The notes: a model not told the origin generated them from the sequence alone. Positions 43,500-56,614 are shown, numbered from the stretch's first letter. The stretch: 64,000 nucleotides of DNA from Ligula intestinalis (GCA_036362985.1 JAYGXS010000008.1:15770534-15834533); one strand, 5' to 3'. A program made the numbers and translations.

Positions 43500-46400
43500 C
43501 AAGAGGCCCAAGGCCTGGAGGAGTCTCTTCAAGGATTGTTCAAGACATTAAAATAAACTCAAACAGGACGGTGGTCCTCGAACGAAAGTGGGAGCCGCTG
43601 ACTGGTTGAGAAGATGTCATCCACGGCCATTAGTTAAAAGGCATCAAGGCGTCTTTCGATACTGGGAACCGACATTGCTTGGACAATATCCTCACTCAGG
43701 GAGTTCCATTGTTTGATGATCCGTTGGAAAAACCGGTTATTCTGAGGCAGATGGTCTGAACATTGCTGGACTATGCGAAAAGAGTGGCCTCGGTTGTGAG
43801 CGTCGTAATTTCGAATGATGATCCAATTTTACTCTGGGTAGTGTTTGAGCACAACCAAACGGAACAGAAAAATTAGATCCCCTGAACGTCACCAATACTT
43901 CGAGGAAAACAATTTTTTAATCGCGAAGACGTGCTTCATAGGGAAGTCCGTTGAATTGTGGGACCATCCTAGAACCCAGTCGTTGCACCAATTCAAGTGC
44001 AAGCATTTCTCCTGCGTAGCATGGAAAGTAGGCCGGGCCCGCGAACTCGATGACAGGCCGAACATAGATGGAGAACAGATTTTTAAATATGGTGGGAGAC
44101 CACAAAGAGCAAGTCCTTATCAACATCCATAAGCACTGAAGCCCAGCTGCACGAATTTTGGCTGTGTGACAGATTGTTTTCAAATTGTCTTGTATCATGA
44201 CTCCAAGGCTGCGGAATTCCGTGACTTGTCGGAGTGGGACACCATTGAGCGAGTATGGTGGGATGACTTCAGTAGACCCAATTGTCATGAACGCCGATTC
44301 CGCAGCATTGACCGGTAATTGGTTACTTGAAGCTCAAGAGTCCAACTGGATAAGGTCCTGTTGCAGGGCGATTACGTTGTTTGCATCTGTGACATCACGC
44401 CATATTTTCAGGTCATCGGCGTACAATACGAATGGAGACGAAAGGCATTTTTTCAGATCTGAACGTAGATGGAGAACAAGGTGGGGCCAAGAATGGATCC
44501 TTGAGGAACCCCAGATGATGCGACCTCGGCAGGGGACAATACACCTCCGACGCTGACACTCCAACTCCTGTCACTTAAATATGACCGGATCCAGTTCAGA
44601 ATGTTGCCACCAATACCAAGGGTTGCTAACTTGTTTACAATCAGTTGCTGAGAAACCCCATCAAATGCTTTACTGAAGTCGATAAATACCACATGCTTTG
44701 GGCAACCCCTATCTTTCGATTCGGCCCAAGACTCACGGGCAAATAACAGGTTTGTGGCACAAGATTTTCCGCGCCTGAAACCGTGTTGCTCTTGAATCCA
44801 ACCATTGGTTTGGTCCAGGAAATTGTCGAACTCCTGTTTTATGACATTTTTGAGAACCTTCACTAAAATCGAGGTGAAAGTTAATGGCCTATAAATGGAG
44901 GGAAGCGATTTATCCCCGGATTTTTAAAACGGCTTCACGACACCAAATTTCAAATCTTGAGGAAGAGTGCTTGTACTGATGGACGTTTGAAATATATCCA
45001 TAACAAGTGGAGCAATGATATCTGCCAGATGCTTCAGTATAAGTGGGTGCAAATTGTCGGGTCCAGGTGAGGTCAAGGATTTATGTGCAGTCAAAATACG
45101 GATAAAATTTTCTACCGAGAACTCGATGTCCGTTAAAATCTCAGGGCTCTGAGATGGGAGGGACACTGGTGTTATTGTTTGCTGCTGGTCAGCATATTCA
45201 CCCCGGTATTGTGATGCCAAGGCCTGCGCTTCCTTCCCGTTCAATAGCATGCGCTGACCATCAGCTGCAATTAGCTCTGGGATTCCAGGTTGAGCTCTGC
45301 GACGACGGTTGATATAGGCGTGGAACCGCCTTGGCTAAGAGTTGGAGACTTCCAGTATGGTATCTTTGTAATCCCTTTTTCCTTGCCTTATAACGGCATG
45401 GCATGCATTGCGCACTCGTTTATAGCGGTCAAATGCAGATTGCATACCGAGTAAAAGAAACGCTTTCCATGCTTGGTCGCGCCTTCGTAATAAGCCTTGA
45501 GCTATTCGGTCGATCCAGGGTGGAAATAGCCGAGACGAGCCAGGGACAGACATTGGAGTAAACTCCGCGACAAGTGCAGTAACGTTAGATTTCAACAGTG
45601 CCCATTTTCCCTCTACAGATGCAGCGGTAGGCAACTCCCATTGTAAAAGTGGAGCAGCTTGACGCATGCCATTAAAGTCCGTACGCCAAACATTTGGCCG
45701 TGGTGGTCTCCGCGGTCTAATTGTTGGTTGTGAAAGCAGATAGTGCGTGAAAACGATGCAATGATCACCAGTGGCCAGTGGGTTCAAGATGGTGACATTC
45801 AAAATTTCATCATGTTGGTTAGTTAAGATTAAATCCAAACACGACGACGAAGAAGCTGATATCCGCGTAGGCTACATGACATGCTGAACAAGACCAGTGA
45901 CCGAAACAATGTCAAGAAAGGCGTTGTTCAGACAGTTTGGACAGGTGGATACTGGGGGTGTTATAGATCAATTAACCGAAGGAAAGTTAAAGTCGCCCAA
46001 AAATACAAACATGAGAAGATGATGCGTATTCAGCGAACGTGTTGAGCCAGGCCAGAAACGTAGTGCTAGGACCCCTGCACACAACACTCATCATTACAAG
46101 TGATTCGCGGGAGCTGGAGACGGACACCCAGAGTTGTTCAACGAGGCCTTCACCTCCAAAGCCTCGGATAGCCTTGCTTTAGAGGTCCCGTCTCACGAAC
46201 AATGCGACCCCGCCATACGCAGGACCGGCTCTATCAGTTCGGTAAACGTTGTAGCCAGGAATTTTAACTTCAGCGTCACCAATATCAGGATGGAGCCAAG
46301 TTTCCGTAATTCCAAAGAAGAACGGCCTTTGGTTGTTAACCCAATGGGAGAGCTCGGCGAGCCTGGGAAGCAAGCTTCTGGCATTGATTAAACCGATTGG

Positions 46401-46930
46401 GGAGGTTATTCAACTGAGTTGTCTAGCAACCTCACGATCAATGGTGCAGTGAAGAGACGGCGTCTCCTCATAACCCGAAAATTTCGGATTATAAGGTCCG
46501 TTTCGCCGGTGATTGTCCGACGCTTTAGCTCTTGGACGGCCGTGCGGCGTTATTCCTGTTCTTCGGGTGAGAGGTCGGGTTTTACTGATACTGGTAGGTC
46601 GTTGAGCTTATAACATCTTGACAACCATTTTAAAGCAATCACAGATGACTCGAATTTGAGCTGTAGCGGACGTGGGTGGCTTTCTGATTTGGCACCGAGT
46701 CGAATCATTTGGTTAACCGCGATTTCCTCACCAGCATTCTCCAACAGCCTTTGCAAAATGGGATCGATCGCAACTTTGTCAAAGTTTTATCGAGAGGTGG
46801 CATCGCCTTCTGTCGCTTCAGGAATGTTGAACATGATCAGAAACCTGTCACGTTGTCTCACTTCAGCAGTTGGTCGTTACACCGACATAGATATGGGAGC
46901 TGCAGCAACAACGGGGGGGTTGCATCTCAG
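43500..46930 (-). mobile_element. CR1-like LINE (family C), ORF1 end, endonuclease, RT and 3' end (inactivated)
   Basis: An ORF1-like end, MQRLLENAGEEIAVNQMIRL, lies at 46756-46697. The endonuclease starts at 46373 with PFFFGITETWLHPDIGDAEV, then GGVALFVRRDL; a GDFN-type block near 45990 lies in a shifted frame, and DLILTNQHDEILNV (45835) and GDHCIVF follow. The RT has LTSPGPDNLHPLILKHLADI (about 45020-45080), QEQHGFRRGKSCATNLLFA (44735-44790), VVFIDFSKAFDGVSQQL, SGVPQGSILGPTLFSIYV and the intact active site YADD (44412-44423). After the RT come RSLGVMIQDNLK, RPVIEFAGPAYFP and the terminal blocks down to about 43500. Several stops and frameshifts break it. It is nearly complete in order and extent. 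Confidence 0.83.
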
Positions 46931-46934
46931 AGTG

Positions 46935-47255
46935 ACGTGGTAATAAAGATCGTTGCACGACTTAGGCTTAGCTCTTGCTACATATATTTTATAACGTACG
47001 ACAATTCTGCCAATTCTTATAGCTATGGTTGCTTTTGATGCAATACTAAAATGATTGGCGAAGTTACATTCTTCCTAATGAAACGGATAATATTCGCAGT
47101 CGTAGGAGGCATAAACTAGGTCTCAGCTTCTCACAACATGGCATTTTATCAGACCGATCTTGTGAAACACGTGTTTCACATATACTTTTTAACCTATTTA
47201 TTCTCCCCGTAATGATCATTTATCTATGGAAGTTATCGATTTTGACCTTAGAAAA
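46935..47255. other. Stretch before the BEL/Pao element
   Basis: No feature recognised; AT-rich. Confidence 0.3.
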
Positions 47256-47258
47256 TCA

Positions 47259-47733
47259 TGTACCGCTTTCCGTATGTATTTGTTTTTGTTCCGTTCCCCT
47301 CCATTTAACATTAGCATAACCGTCTTCCTCCTTCCTTAACAAAAGACGCATTACTTTGCCGTTTATACCCTTGGCATTATCGTTATTCTCAATTACTTGG
47401 CATTTTATATTAGTTAACACCATACTGTTCATCCTATACTTGATTGTTCCCCATTTTTGTGGTTTCGCCCCTCTTATTTCTCCTAAAGCCCTTTTATTCG
47501 TTTAAATGTCCTATACTGGTCCCGCGAAGATTGACATTATCTCGCTGTCTCGTACTTCAAAACTTTGTGTATAAGAGTACTTTTTATGTTTTTACTAATC
47601 TCCAGTAATAGAACCGTACCCAACTTGACGATACTGTTATCGATTTAAGAGAGATGGCATCTACCCAAGTTAACAAGTAAGAACCAGGCCGGTCTTAAGC
47701 ATCTGGTTTATTTTAGAATCCGAATATTCTACA
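47259..47733 (+). repeat. 5' LTR of the BEL/Pao element
   Basis: Begins TGTACCGCTTTCCGTATG and ends CGAATATTCTACA. It pairs with the 3' LTR over nearly all its length, including the boxes CGCATTACTTTGCCG and GGTCCCGCGAAGATTGAC. The next bases (GTTACACAC) should hold the primer-binding site; I could not assign the tRNA. Confidence 0.88.
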
Positions 47734-47901
47734 GTTACACACAATACCCAACAAATGGGCGAGTATCAACGATCGTCGTCTGTGCCTCAGTTGGACAGAT
47801 ACTTTCTACATTCAGAAGAAAACGAAGCTGTCCTTGATGATTACAGGTAAAGAATCTCTACCCTTTAAAAACAATTAAGGCAGTCGACAACTACTACGAA
47901 A

Positions 47902-49215
47902 ATGTCTCCACCTCCGTCAAAACCAGCAATTGTCGGTGAGTTTTCGCGCCCCACGCATCAACTTTTTGCTCTACTACAGCGCACAATTATGCATTTTGCT
48001 GACAATCCTTTGAAATACTGGCTCTTTCTAAAAAGCTTTGAAAGTGGTAAAGCTAGCAAGTTAGGAGACGACGAAGGTCAAATTTTCTACCTGATTCACT
48101 ACAATAGAGATGAGACTAGAGAAGCCATTGAAAGCTGTGCAATCCTTGATCCTAGCGAGGGGTATTCAGAGGCTCTTAAAATCCTCAAACGCCGGTTCGG
48201 GCAACCGCACTTAATCGCTCGGGCTCACATAGATAATTTGATCGATGGGCCAGTTTTAAGATCTATGGATCCAATTGTCTTAATGAAACTTGCTAGCGAT
48301 ATGCGAAACTGTAAAACTACGTTTCAGCAGTTGGATTACGTAGCTGACTTAAATTCATCAAGGACACTGGCCACCATCATCAGACGACTCCCTCCAAAGT
48401 AACAATTCAAGTGGTCAGAGCTCGGTTCATCAACTCTGCTTCGTGGTAGAGAACCAACGTTCTCTGATCCAGCTGATTTCATAGACGAGAGGGCCGACGT
48501 ATCAATGGTGCACCATTCATACTCTTCTAGTTCCATGTCCCCTTACAATCGTACCCAGGGCGACCGAGCATCAGTGCATATGGCCTATGCGCACCACACA
48601 CAAGCTATTGAAGATCGAACTCCAATACAGCGTCGATCATGCCTGCAGTGTAACAGAGCACACTATGCCGATCAATGTGGCATGTTTATATCTCTCAGCT
48701 TGCCGCAAAGACGAGCGTTCGTTGAGAGTCATAGATTGTGCCACTCATGTTTAAAGCCTAACCACAAGGCAATTAATTGTAGGTCACCTAAGGCCTGTGG
48801 TGTCGCGCGATGTTCCATGCGCCACCACCCACTGCTGCATCGACAAGAAATGAGGACGGATAGGTTTCCGATGAAGGCAGAAGCGGAGCCTAGCAGCGAT
48901 ACAGCCCACTGCCATTCAACATACAGATCGGAGCAAGTCGTGGCCTTAGGAGTTTTACCTGTAAAAGTGTTTGGACCTCGCGGGTCAGTGACCACGTATG
49001 CATTCCTGGATACCGGCTCTGATACTACGCTCATAGATGAAAAAACTATTAAGTCAATTAGGCCTTTGTGGCTATCGAGCAGCGTTGTCCGCATCCACCG
49101 TCGTCCAGACAACCGAAGTGAAGTCGGAGGTGGTGGTAGGATTCAAGTTAGGTCCGTTAGAAGGATAGGAGCGACTAGAAATAAAAAAGGCCTGGTCCGT
49201 CAGTCATCTTCTTAA
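47902..49215 (+). pseudogene. BEL/Pao Gag and aspartic protease
   Basis: Gag opens with MSPPPSKPAIVGEFSRPTHQ and has a DUF1759-like core with LGDDEGQIFYLIHYNRDETR and ILKRRFGQPHLIARAHIDNL. A stop at 48400-48402 interrupts the frame, after which it continues. Two knuckle blocks follow, CLQCNRAHYADQC and CHSCLKPNHKAINC, then the protease block YAFLDTGSDTTLIDE near 48997-49041. The frame closes at 49213. Confidence 0.82.
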
Positions 49216-49824
49216 CCTGAAGCCATACGTTGGGAACATCTAAGTAACGTCGAACTTCCCTTTGTCGACGGAGCGAAAGTATCACTTCTCATCGGGATGA
49301 ACGTACCTGCTGCTCACTGGGTACTTGAACCTCGATACGGTGGACAGGAAGACATTTATGCTGTTCGAACTCCCCTTTGGTGGGCACTTATGGGACTAAT
49401 ATCCCGCCAAGGTCGGTCCAATATCCTAAATGTCGACTTTTTGAGCAAGAAGGACGCCATCATGGAAAACCTACAGCATAACTGGGACTTCGAATTAAGC
49501 GAACCCAAAAGCCTAAAAAAGGTGCCCTACATAGAAGATAAACGGGTGCTGGCCCTGTTTGACGCTCAGACGCACTTGACTCAGGGGCACTTATAAGTTC
49601 CTCTACCTTGGAGGGAAGTTTCGCTCTGCCTGCCCAACACCGAGCCTATCACTCGTAGGCGTTTGTATGCATTGATGAACCGTTTCACAAAAATCCTGAA
49701 TATAAAGATAGGTACGTACAAGCAACTTAAGAGTTCATTAAGAACATCTACACAGAACTTGTTGTACCGAAAGCCATCTCCGTACCTGGAAAACTTTGGT
49801 ACCTACGACATCACTCGGTAGTTA

Positions 49825-51234
49825 ACCCAATGAAACCAGATAAGCTGAGAGTAGCCTTTGACTGTGCCAGTCGGTACAGGGGTACGTCGCTAAACGGCCA
49901 ACTACTGAAGGAACCTGACCTTGCTAACGGGTTATGTGGGGTCTTGACCCGATTCCGCGAGTTTCCCTTTGTAGCGGTGGCTGACATAGAAGCCGTGTTC
50001 CACCAGATCCGATTACCAAAGTGCCAACGCTCATGTTTGAGTTTTCTCTGGTGGACGGGCGGCGACCTAACACGTAACCCTGAGGTTTATCAAATGATGG
50101 TACATCCGTTTAGGAGCCATCTCCTCCCCATGTGCCGCTATTTATGCGCTAAACCAATCAATAAAGCAGGCGACAAACTTGTCAAAGGCTTCCGAGGTCG
50201 ATTACTTGCACCGTTGCTTCTACGTTGACGATTGCCTAATCAGCCACGATTCTGCTCAAGCTCTCATGGATGTAGTTTCTAATCTACGAAGCGCCTTGCT
50301 AACCCCCGGCTTCCACCTAAATAAATGGCAAAGCAATTCGACAGAGGCTCTTTTAGATATCCCTGAGGAGAAACGAGCAGACAAAGGCATGTTTTTTCGA
50401 TCTTAAACCAGCCGATACTCACAGAGCACTAGGTGTTGAATGGAGTAAAGTTGCAGACACTTTCAGCTTCACGGTCAAGTTTCCCGAAATTACAGCCACC
50501 AGAAGGGCTATGCTCTCTTATATCTCATTTCTCTACGACCCACTCGGATTTGTTGCCCCCGTTCTATTGCCGGCCAAGATGCTACTACAGTAATTGTGCC
50601 GAACCAACCTTGGATGGTTTGACGAGATTGGCAATGACCTTAAGAAACAGTGGCTTAGCTGGACGAAATAATTCCAGACTCTTAGTGACATGCGCATACA
50701 ACGCTGTTTGGTACCGCTGGGTATAGATCTTGTTGAGCAGCATCAACTACATGGTTTCTCCGAGCGTCGAAAAGTGGGTATGGAGCAGTCGTCTATCTTC
50801 GTGTAATGACGAAGGGCGGTGCTTCACTTACGACGTTTGTTTGGGGCAAGTCCCGCGTTGCACCCCTTAAGGTCCAAACTATACCGAAGTTGGAGCTTAC
50901 CGCTGCGGTTCTCGTTGTCGAACTGGTCAAACAAGCCGAAACAGAACTAACACTTCCAATTAAGTGCAAGTTCTTGTGGACGGATTTGATGGTCGTTTTA
51001 CACCTCATATGAAACATGACATCACGTTTCGATACATTTGTAGCAAACAGAATCCCTACTATTTTGAGTTTCTCAGACGCATCTGACTGGCACTACGTAA
51101 ATTCCGAGAGCTACCCGGCGGATATAGCTCCAAGAGGAATAGCCGGCGACGGGCTAAAGGAGAGTGTGTGGCTTACGAGTGCCACCTTTCTTGGCAAGAA
51201 TTTGGACGAATGGCCTCGAGAACCCGACCAATGA
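49825..51234 (+). pseudogene. BEL/Pao reverse transcriptase and RNase H
   Basis: The RT N-terminal block is KPDKLRVAFDCASRYRGTSL (49833-49890), followed by FVAVADIEAVFHQIRLPK. The active site FYVDDCLISHDSAQAL is at 50218-50265 in another frame. The thumb and connection have RALGVEWSKVADTFSFTVKF (about 50429-50488) and ISFLYDPLGFVAPVLLP. The RNase H-like part has WGKSRVAPLKVQTIPKLELT near 50845-50900, and IAPRGI marks the linker to integrase. At least four frame changes and several stops. Confidence 0.82.
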
Positions 51235-51264
51235 TCCCCTGTAGTTTCAGAAGAACCAAAGGCA

Positions 51265-52799
51265 GTGGTGAATACGGTCCACATGGAGGACCATTGGCTA
51301 ACACACTTTTTGGGCTGTAGAAGTTGGACTAAACTGCTAAGACACGTTGCATGGTTGCAAATATTCAAAGCCTACATAAAAGGTAAGGCCTCATCACAAC
51401 AAAGGCCTATTTCTAAAACCCTCACCGTCAAAGATCTTGAAGGTGCAGAATGCGATATATTGAAATTGGTGCAGAAGCAATGCTTTGGAACTGAAAGTAA
51501 GTGGGTGCACAATCTTTTGCGAGATACCAATCACAAGCAACTAAAAGCGACCAATAGTCTCCAAAAGAACCTTTCCCCTTTCTTCTCGAACGGCCTGATT
51601 AGAGTAGGAGGATGGCCACAATATGCTCCGCTGCCTTACGAGGTGAAGCACCCGTTTATCCTTCCGTAACATCACTTCGTGAGCAGACTTATCGTGCAAA
51701 ACGTTCACCACACAGATGGCCACATCGATATATCGCACACGAGTGCTATTTTTCGAGAACAGTACTGGATAATCCGCGGTCAGGCCCTAATCAAGTGAGT
51801 CGTTTGTGCCTGTTTTATGCGTCAGCGCTGACATGCTCCACCCTGTCAACAGGTTATGGTGCCCTTTCTGGCCGATCGCCTACAGCTTTATAACACACCA
51901 TTTACGTTTACCGGGGTCGATTACTGTGGACCATTTCAAATAAAGGTTGCCGATGGTCGGAAAAGAGGTATTGCTGTCTTTTCACATGCCTCAGCATCCG
52001 TGTGGTTCACATTGAGGATGTCTCGAACCTGGGGACAGATTCGTTCTTATGTGCATCCGGTAGGTTTGTCGCTCAAAGAGGGTGCCCAAGAAAGCTCTAC
52101 AGTGATAACGGACTCAACTTTAAAGGAGCTGAGAGAGAATTAAAGCTGTTGCTGCAGGAATGGAACCAAGAACGTATAGGTAGCTCCGTTGTAGCGAAGG
52201 GGTGCGACTGGATCTTCAATCCACCAACAGCTAGTCACCGGGGCGGAGTATGGGAACAGCTGATATGATTCATTAGGAGAATACTGCGTTCGATTTTTGG
52301 TTCACAGGTGGTCACTGAGGAGGTCTTCACAACGACAATAACGGAGACTGAAAAAATTATGAACGACAGGCCTTTGGCAAATAACATCGCGAATTCAAAC
52401 GAGTATGCTGTGCTTACCCCACAACACTTCTTGCTGAACGCAAGGAACCTTTCATCATTGATTGAAGAAAGTGGTCCTTGTAGACTTAACTTAAGATGGT
52501 GCCAGGCTCAACATCTTTCTGATTTGTTCTGGAAAAGGTGGCTCACCGCTTATCTACCCTCCTTGCAGGTTAAACAAAGGTGGACGAATGAGGCCCCGCA
52601 ACATGCATTCGGCGATTTAGTCATAATGGTCAACAAAGTGGCACCACGCGGACTCTGGAAGAAGTCAATATTTGAAGAGATACTCCGATCCAACGACGGT
52701 AAAGTGAGAGATGTCGTGTTAAGAACACAACTCGGAACACTGATGAGGGACGTGCGCAGCTTGTGCCTGTTGGAAAACCACGAACCACACAGTGAATGA
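51265..52799 (+). pseudogene. BEL/Pao integrase and C-terminal tail
   Basis: The N-terminal part has FSNGLIRVGGWPQYAPLPYE near 51585-51645. The catalytic core reads [15 protein letters not shown] (51902-51947), [18 protein letters not shown] (about 52095-52146) and [16 protein letters not shown]. After a stop the last 163 codons (52308-52799) contain IMNDRPLANNIANSNEYAVL, LTPQHFLLNARNL and FWKRWLTAYLPSLQ, a DUF5641-type tail typical of BEL/Pao. Frames change twice. Confidence 0.82.
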
Positions 52800-52839
52800 T
52801 GTCCCTCTCATGAAGGATACTAGAAAATCCTGCGGAGAG

Positions 52840-53289
52840 TGTACCTCCTTCCGTAGGTATTTAATAGTAAAAAACATCTTTCTCATTCTTTAACAATAGA
52901 CGCATTACTTTGCCGTGTATACCCTTGGCATTATCGTTATTCTAAATTACTTGGCATTTTATATTAGTTAACACCATACTGTTCATCCTATACTTGATTG
53001 TTTCCCATTTTTGTGGTTGCACCCCTCTTTTATTTCTCTTAAAGCCCTTTTATTCGTTTAAATGTCCTATACTGGTCCCGCGAAGATTGACATTATCTCG
53101 CTGTCTCGTACTTCAAAACTTTGTTTATAAGAGTACTATTTATGTTTTTCCTAATCTCCAATAATAGAACCATACCCAACTTGACGATACTGTTATCGAT
53201 TTAAGGGAGATGGCGTCTACCCAAGTTAACAAGTAAGAACCAGGCCGGCCTTAAGCATCTGGTTAATAATTGATTCCAAATATTCTACA
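52840..53289 (+). repeat. 3' LTR of the BEL/Pao element
   Basis: Begins TGTACCTCCTTCCGTAGG directly after the purine tract and ends CCAAATATTCTACA, followed by the flanking AACCA. Confidence 0.88.
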
Positions 53290-53399
53290 AACCATTCGAT
53301 AAAGCACCTCATAAGCCGTTTCTAGGCAAACTAGACGCTATATGATCTCGTAGACCTCTTACCGAGTTTATCAGATCATAATAATGTTTATTCGTAAAG

Positions 53400-54330
53400 C
53401 ACATCTTCGGTGCCGTCATGTATATCTAATCGAAAGCAAAAGGTCTTAGTGGGATCCTCATACTTTAGTGCTTCCACAATTTTAACAATTTTCCTTCAAG
53501 GTACCGCCCTTGGTCTTCTGTTGTTCTTGCCTTGCATAAATGCTATGTCATTGAGAGCTAAACACTCTCAGTGTTATATTTATACAAATGATCTCAAATG
53601 TGTTTACTTCTTCCGTAACCCTACGGTCCAGCAATGCTTAGAACAAATTCATTCGATTTGAAAGCACTTTTTGCGTGATGGTCTACGTGGCAGATGGAGT
53701 TCTCATCTTCTAAGTGCCGAAATGTGTGCTTTGGACCTAAGAGGCTGCCAAAACCTGCTATTTTTTCAAGGTTGCCCAATGAATGAATGTCCCAAAATCA
53801 TGGACATAGGTTTAATGTACACCAATAAATTAAATATTTTTCTTCACGCCGATAGAAATACAACCAAAGCTACACAGATTCTGGGCTTTAATTCTTTTAG
53901 TTTCTATCTTCCTGAAATGAGATGAAGACTTTATGGTTTCTTTGTGCTTCCCATCCTAGAATACTGTTGCCACGTTTTCGGTCTGATGGACGAATCTAGC
54001 CATTCAAAAATTGCAAGTAATTAGATGCTGGCTTCGGTCCCAGTTTTCGACTTGATAGTGCAAACCTCCCCAAGCTTTCTGTCATTAGCCCCGTCAGCCG
54101 GCCCTTCAACATAATTAATTCCCTACCTGTTAGACCTCCTCCTGCATCCTCCTCATTTTAACGCTCTTCTAAATATAGCCTTCTTTGGAATAACTTGCCA
54201 ATTGAAATTAGGTAGTTAACAAAAATGTCTGCTTTCAAGCCAAGGCTACACATTTATATTAACACTGATTCTATGAACCTTTTAGTCTCCCCATCTGTTC
54301 CGAGCAGCTTTCCTCATGACTCCGAGAAAC
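53400..54330 (+). mobile_element. CR1-like LINE (family D), RT core fragment
   Basis: Encodes GSSYFSASTILTIFLQGTAL followed by GLLLFLPCINAM, equivalent to the SGVPQG..L.PLLF block, then an active-site block YIYTNDLKCVYFFRNPTVQQ in which YADD reads Y-T-N-D. Further on are ALDLRGCQNLLFFQ and FVLPILEYCCHVFGLMDESS. Frames shift at least twice and both ends are missing. The flanking sequence shows no target duplication that I could identify. Confidence 0.7.
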
Positions 54331-54334
54331 GACC

Positions 54335-55090
54335 ATCGGGAATTTTAGGAGATCCTCTAGAAACTATTGTCCTCTACCTCGCGTCCCCGGGAACGTATAT
54401 TTCTCCATAAACCACCGGTCATTCAGATGCTGGAAGCTATATGGACGAACTTAGTTAAAACTACTCCTTTTCTTTGGCTACTAACCGTCATCAGAATTCT
54501 TTTTTGGCCCCTGAGATGTCGGAGCCCAACGTCAATGGATGCTACATCGTGAGATTTCACGTTACGCTTTCTGAAAACGGAGGCACGTTTAAATCTGCCT
54601 AAATTTTCATTGTAGGATATTTTTTAACTGCCTATTTTCTAGCTAACCTCTAGTTGCAAAAATCGCAAATATTGCCCTAAAAGGAAAATTTCTGCTGACA
54701 TTATTACAAATTTGTACATTTATTTACGCACATTTTGAGCTTTCTTTAGTTTTTTGAAACTAATTTGTATAGCTCGTGCCTTCCTGGCGCTACCAAATAT
54801 AAATTCCATATTTAAAGAGCAGTTTGTATTTTTTTTCGCATTTACTGCAGGTAAGCGCAAATACAGTACGACGAACAAACGGGAAGCCTGCTTCCGCCCC
54901 GAATAGTGGAACGCACGGAAGCAGTGTGAAGAAAAGGCACAAAATCCTAAGGCATGCTTCATTCGATAAGATCCAGCCAATTGCTTAAGCTTGACGAAGT
55001 CGAAATATTCGCGCAAGTTTATAATCGCGTGACTCAAGAGCTGTATTGGTAATGATCCAAAGCTCCTAGGAGGGCGCTCCTCTCCGACGC
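54335..55090. other. Gene-free stretch
   Basis: No supported feature. An open frame on the minus strand at 54720-55100 has no family motif. Confidence 0.3.
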
Positions 55091-55099
55091 ATCGTACCA

Positions 55100-56065
55100 C
55101 TGAAAGTTACTTCAACGTACGGACTGGCTAAACAGCTGTTTCGGCGTCTCGAATTCCTGACCTCTGATGCAGGGACCACGGTCCGCTCATCAACACAATT
55201 CTTGAAGAAACCTAAAGGGGTAAGTCTCCTGCCAAGTAATATCATGGTTTCCTATAATATCACGTCTGTTTTTACTTCTATCCCCCAGGATCTAGCAGTG
55301 GAAACTGTCGACCTACTCCTACGAAGCAAATACGACGAGACGGAGAATCGCCTAGGACGTCCCCAAATCCTACAGCGCCTGAAGTTCTGTCTGAGGACGT
55401 ACTTAAAGTTGGATGGAACAATCTACGAGCAGGTAAAGGGGACACCAATGGGTTCACCGATTTCGGGACTCATAGCCGAGGCGGTCCTACAACGGCTGGA
55501 GTTGCTGGTCTTTCAACACCACGGATCGAAATTCTGGGTACGGTATGCAGATGACACCTTCGTCGTCATCGAAGGGGATCAGTGCTCGCGTTTAAGGAAA
55601 GTCTCAACAGCGTCTTTCCGGACATCCAATTCACGATGGAGGAGAGAGAGAACAACCGCATGGCCTTCCTTGATGTCTTCATCTGTCGCAAAGATTGTGG
55701 TAGCCTAAAGACTAAAGTATTCAGGAAGGCGACAAACACGAAGCAAGTACTGAATTCAACAGCAATCACCCAATCAGCCACAAACGCAGTTGCGTAAGGA
55801 TGCTCTATCGGAGTGTTGAGACACACTGCAGCGAACCAGAAAATAAAGTTGCCGAGGTACAATAACTTCGACGGGTGTTCAGAGAAAATGGCTACCCGCG
55901 CAACTTCGTCAACCGGTGCTTGCGTTAACGAAATGGCCAAAAAAGTCGCGTGGATCCCAAAATTTGGCAAGCCATCCCATGTGCCATAAACGTCTCGGAG
56001 GCTGTCAGCCGCCTTCTTGCACCACTTGGAGTTGGAGTCGCACACAGGCCATATGGGCGGTAAAG
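55100..56065 (+). mobile_element. Penelope-like element, RT part only
   Basis: The RT reads SVFTSIPQDLAVETVDLLLR, GTIYEQVKGTPMGSPISGLI and WVRYADDTFVVIEGDQ (active site YADD at 55544-55555). A frameshift near 55580 moves the frame to SVFPDIQFTMEERENNRMAF and RKATNTKQVLN. It ends with EAVSRLLAPLGVGVAHRPY (about 55995-56055). The N-terminal RT part and the GIY-YIG domain are absent, so both ends are truncated. It is related to the copy at 19436-21170. Confidence 0.82.
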
Positions 56066-56369
56066 ATGGGTGGGTAATATCGACCCAAATGTGATAAAAT
56101 TTGTGGTGCGAGGCGGGGCATTTGTATCTTAGCAGTTAGGGCATTGGCGTCCGGCAAATGCCTTCTCTGATGCGTGGGTTCATATCCCGCCAAACGCCTC
56201 GAGTTTTTTTTCACAATTGGGTTAATTCAAATTTAAAAAATCTGCCAAACCTCCTAATACTGTTTTGGATATATTTTTTGCCAAATTCCAGTCAAACATC
56301 GGTGCAAAAAGATATTGCGCAAGAGGAATTTTCCGCTTGTTTCACCTTCCATCGTAAATAGGCTATTTT

Positions 56370-56610
56370 GGTCAACCGAGATCAGCAATCTTTGAAATGC
56401 TCAATTTCGAATGCTCTGACGGTGACGAAAAGGGTATCGACATAACAAACCCAAGCTACTGGCTGAGAATTGGTAAGGACCACGTATTCCATCCGTTGAA
56501 GGACGACATCAGAAGTCAGGCCTGAAAGGAGGAGCCCATTGGAGTGTCTTTAATTTGCTCATAAATTTGTCCATCAAATGCGAAATAGGTTTTCAAGCAC
56601 TACCCTAGCA
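56370..56610 (-). mobile_element. Penelope-like element, small RT fragment
   Basis: On the minus strand it encodes TYFAFDGQIYEQIKDTPMGS and, after a one-base shift, LTSDVVLQRMEYVVLTN, then CYVDTLFVTVRAFE where YVDDTF has lost one Asp. It is clearly diverged from the other two copies. Confidence 0.65.
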
Positions 56611-56614
56611 TGCC

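Larger units (their letters stand above)
47259..53289 (+). mobile_element. BEL/Pao LTR retrotransposon with both LTRs (inactivated)
   Basis: The two LTRs (47259-47733 and 52840-53289) start TGTACC and end TTCTACA. They are flanked by AATCA on the left and AACCA on the right, a 5-bp target duplication with one mismatch. The purine tract TGCGGAGAG lies just before the 3' LTR. The coding order is Gag, zinc knuckles, aspartic protease, RT, RNase H, integrase and a DUF5641-like tail, which is the BEL/Pao order. Catalytic DTG (49009-49017) and YVDD (50221-50232) are intact, yet many stops and frameshifts interrupt the polyprotein. The LTRs differ by substitutions and by a roughly 25-bp length difference near their 5' part, so it is not a recent insertion. 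Confidence 0.9.
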
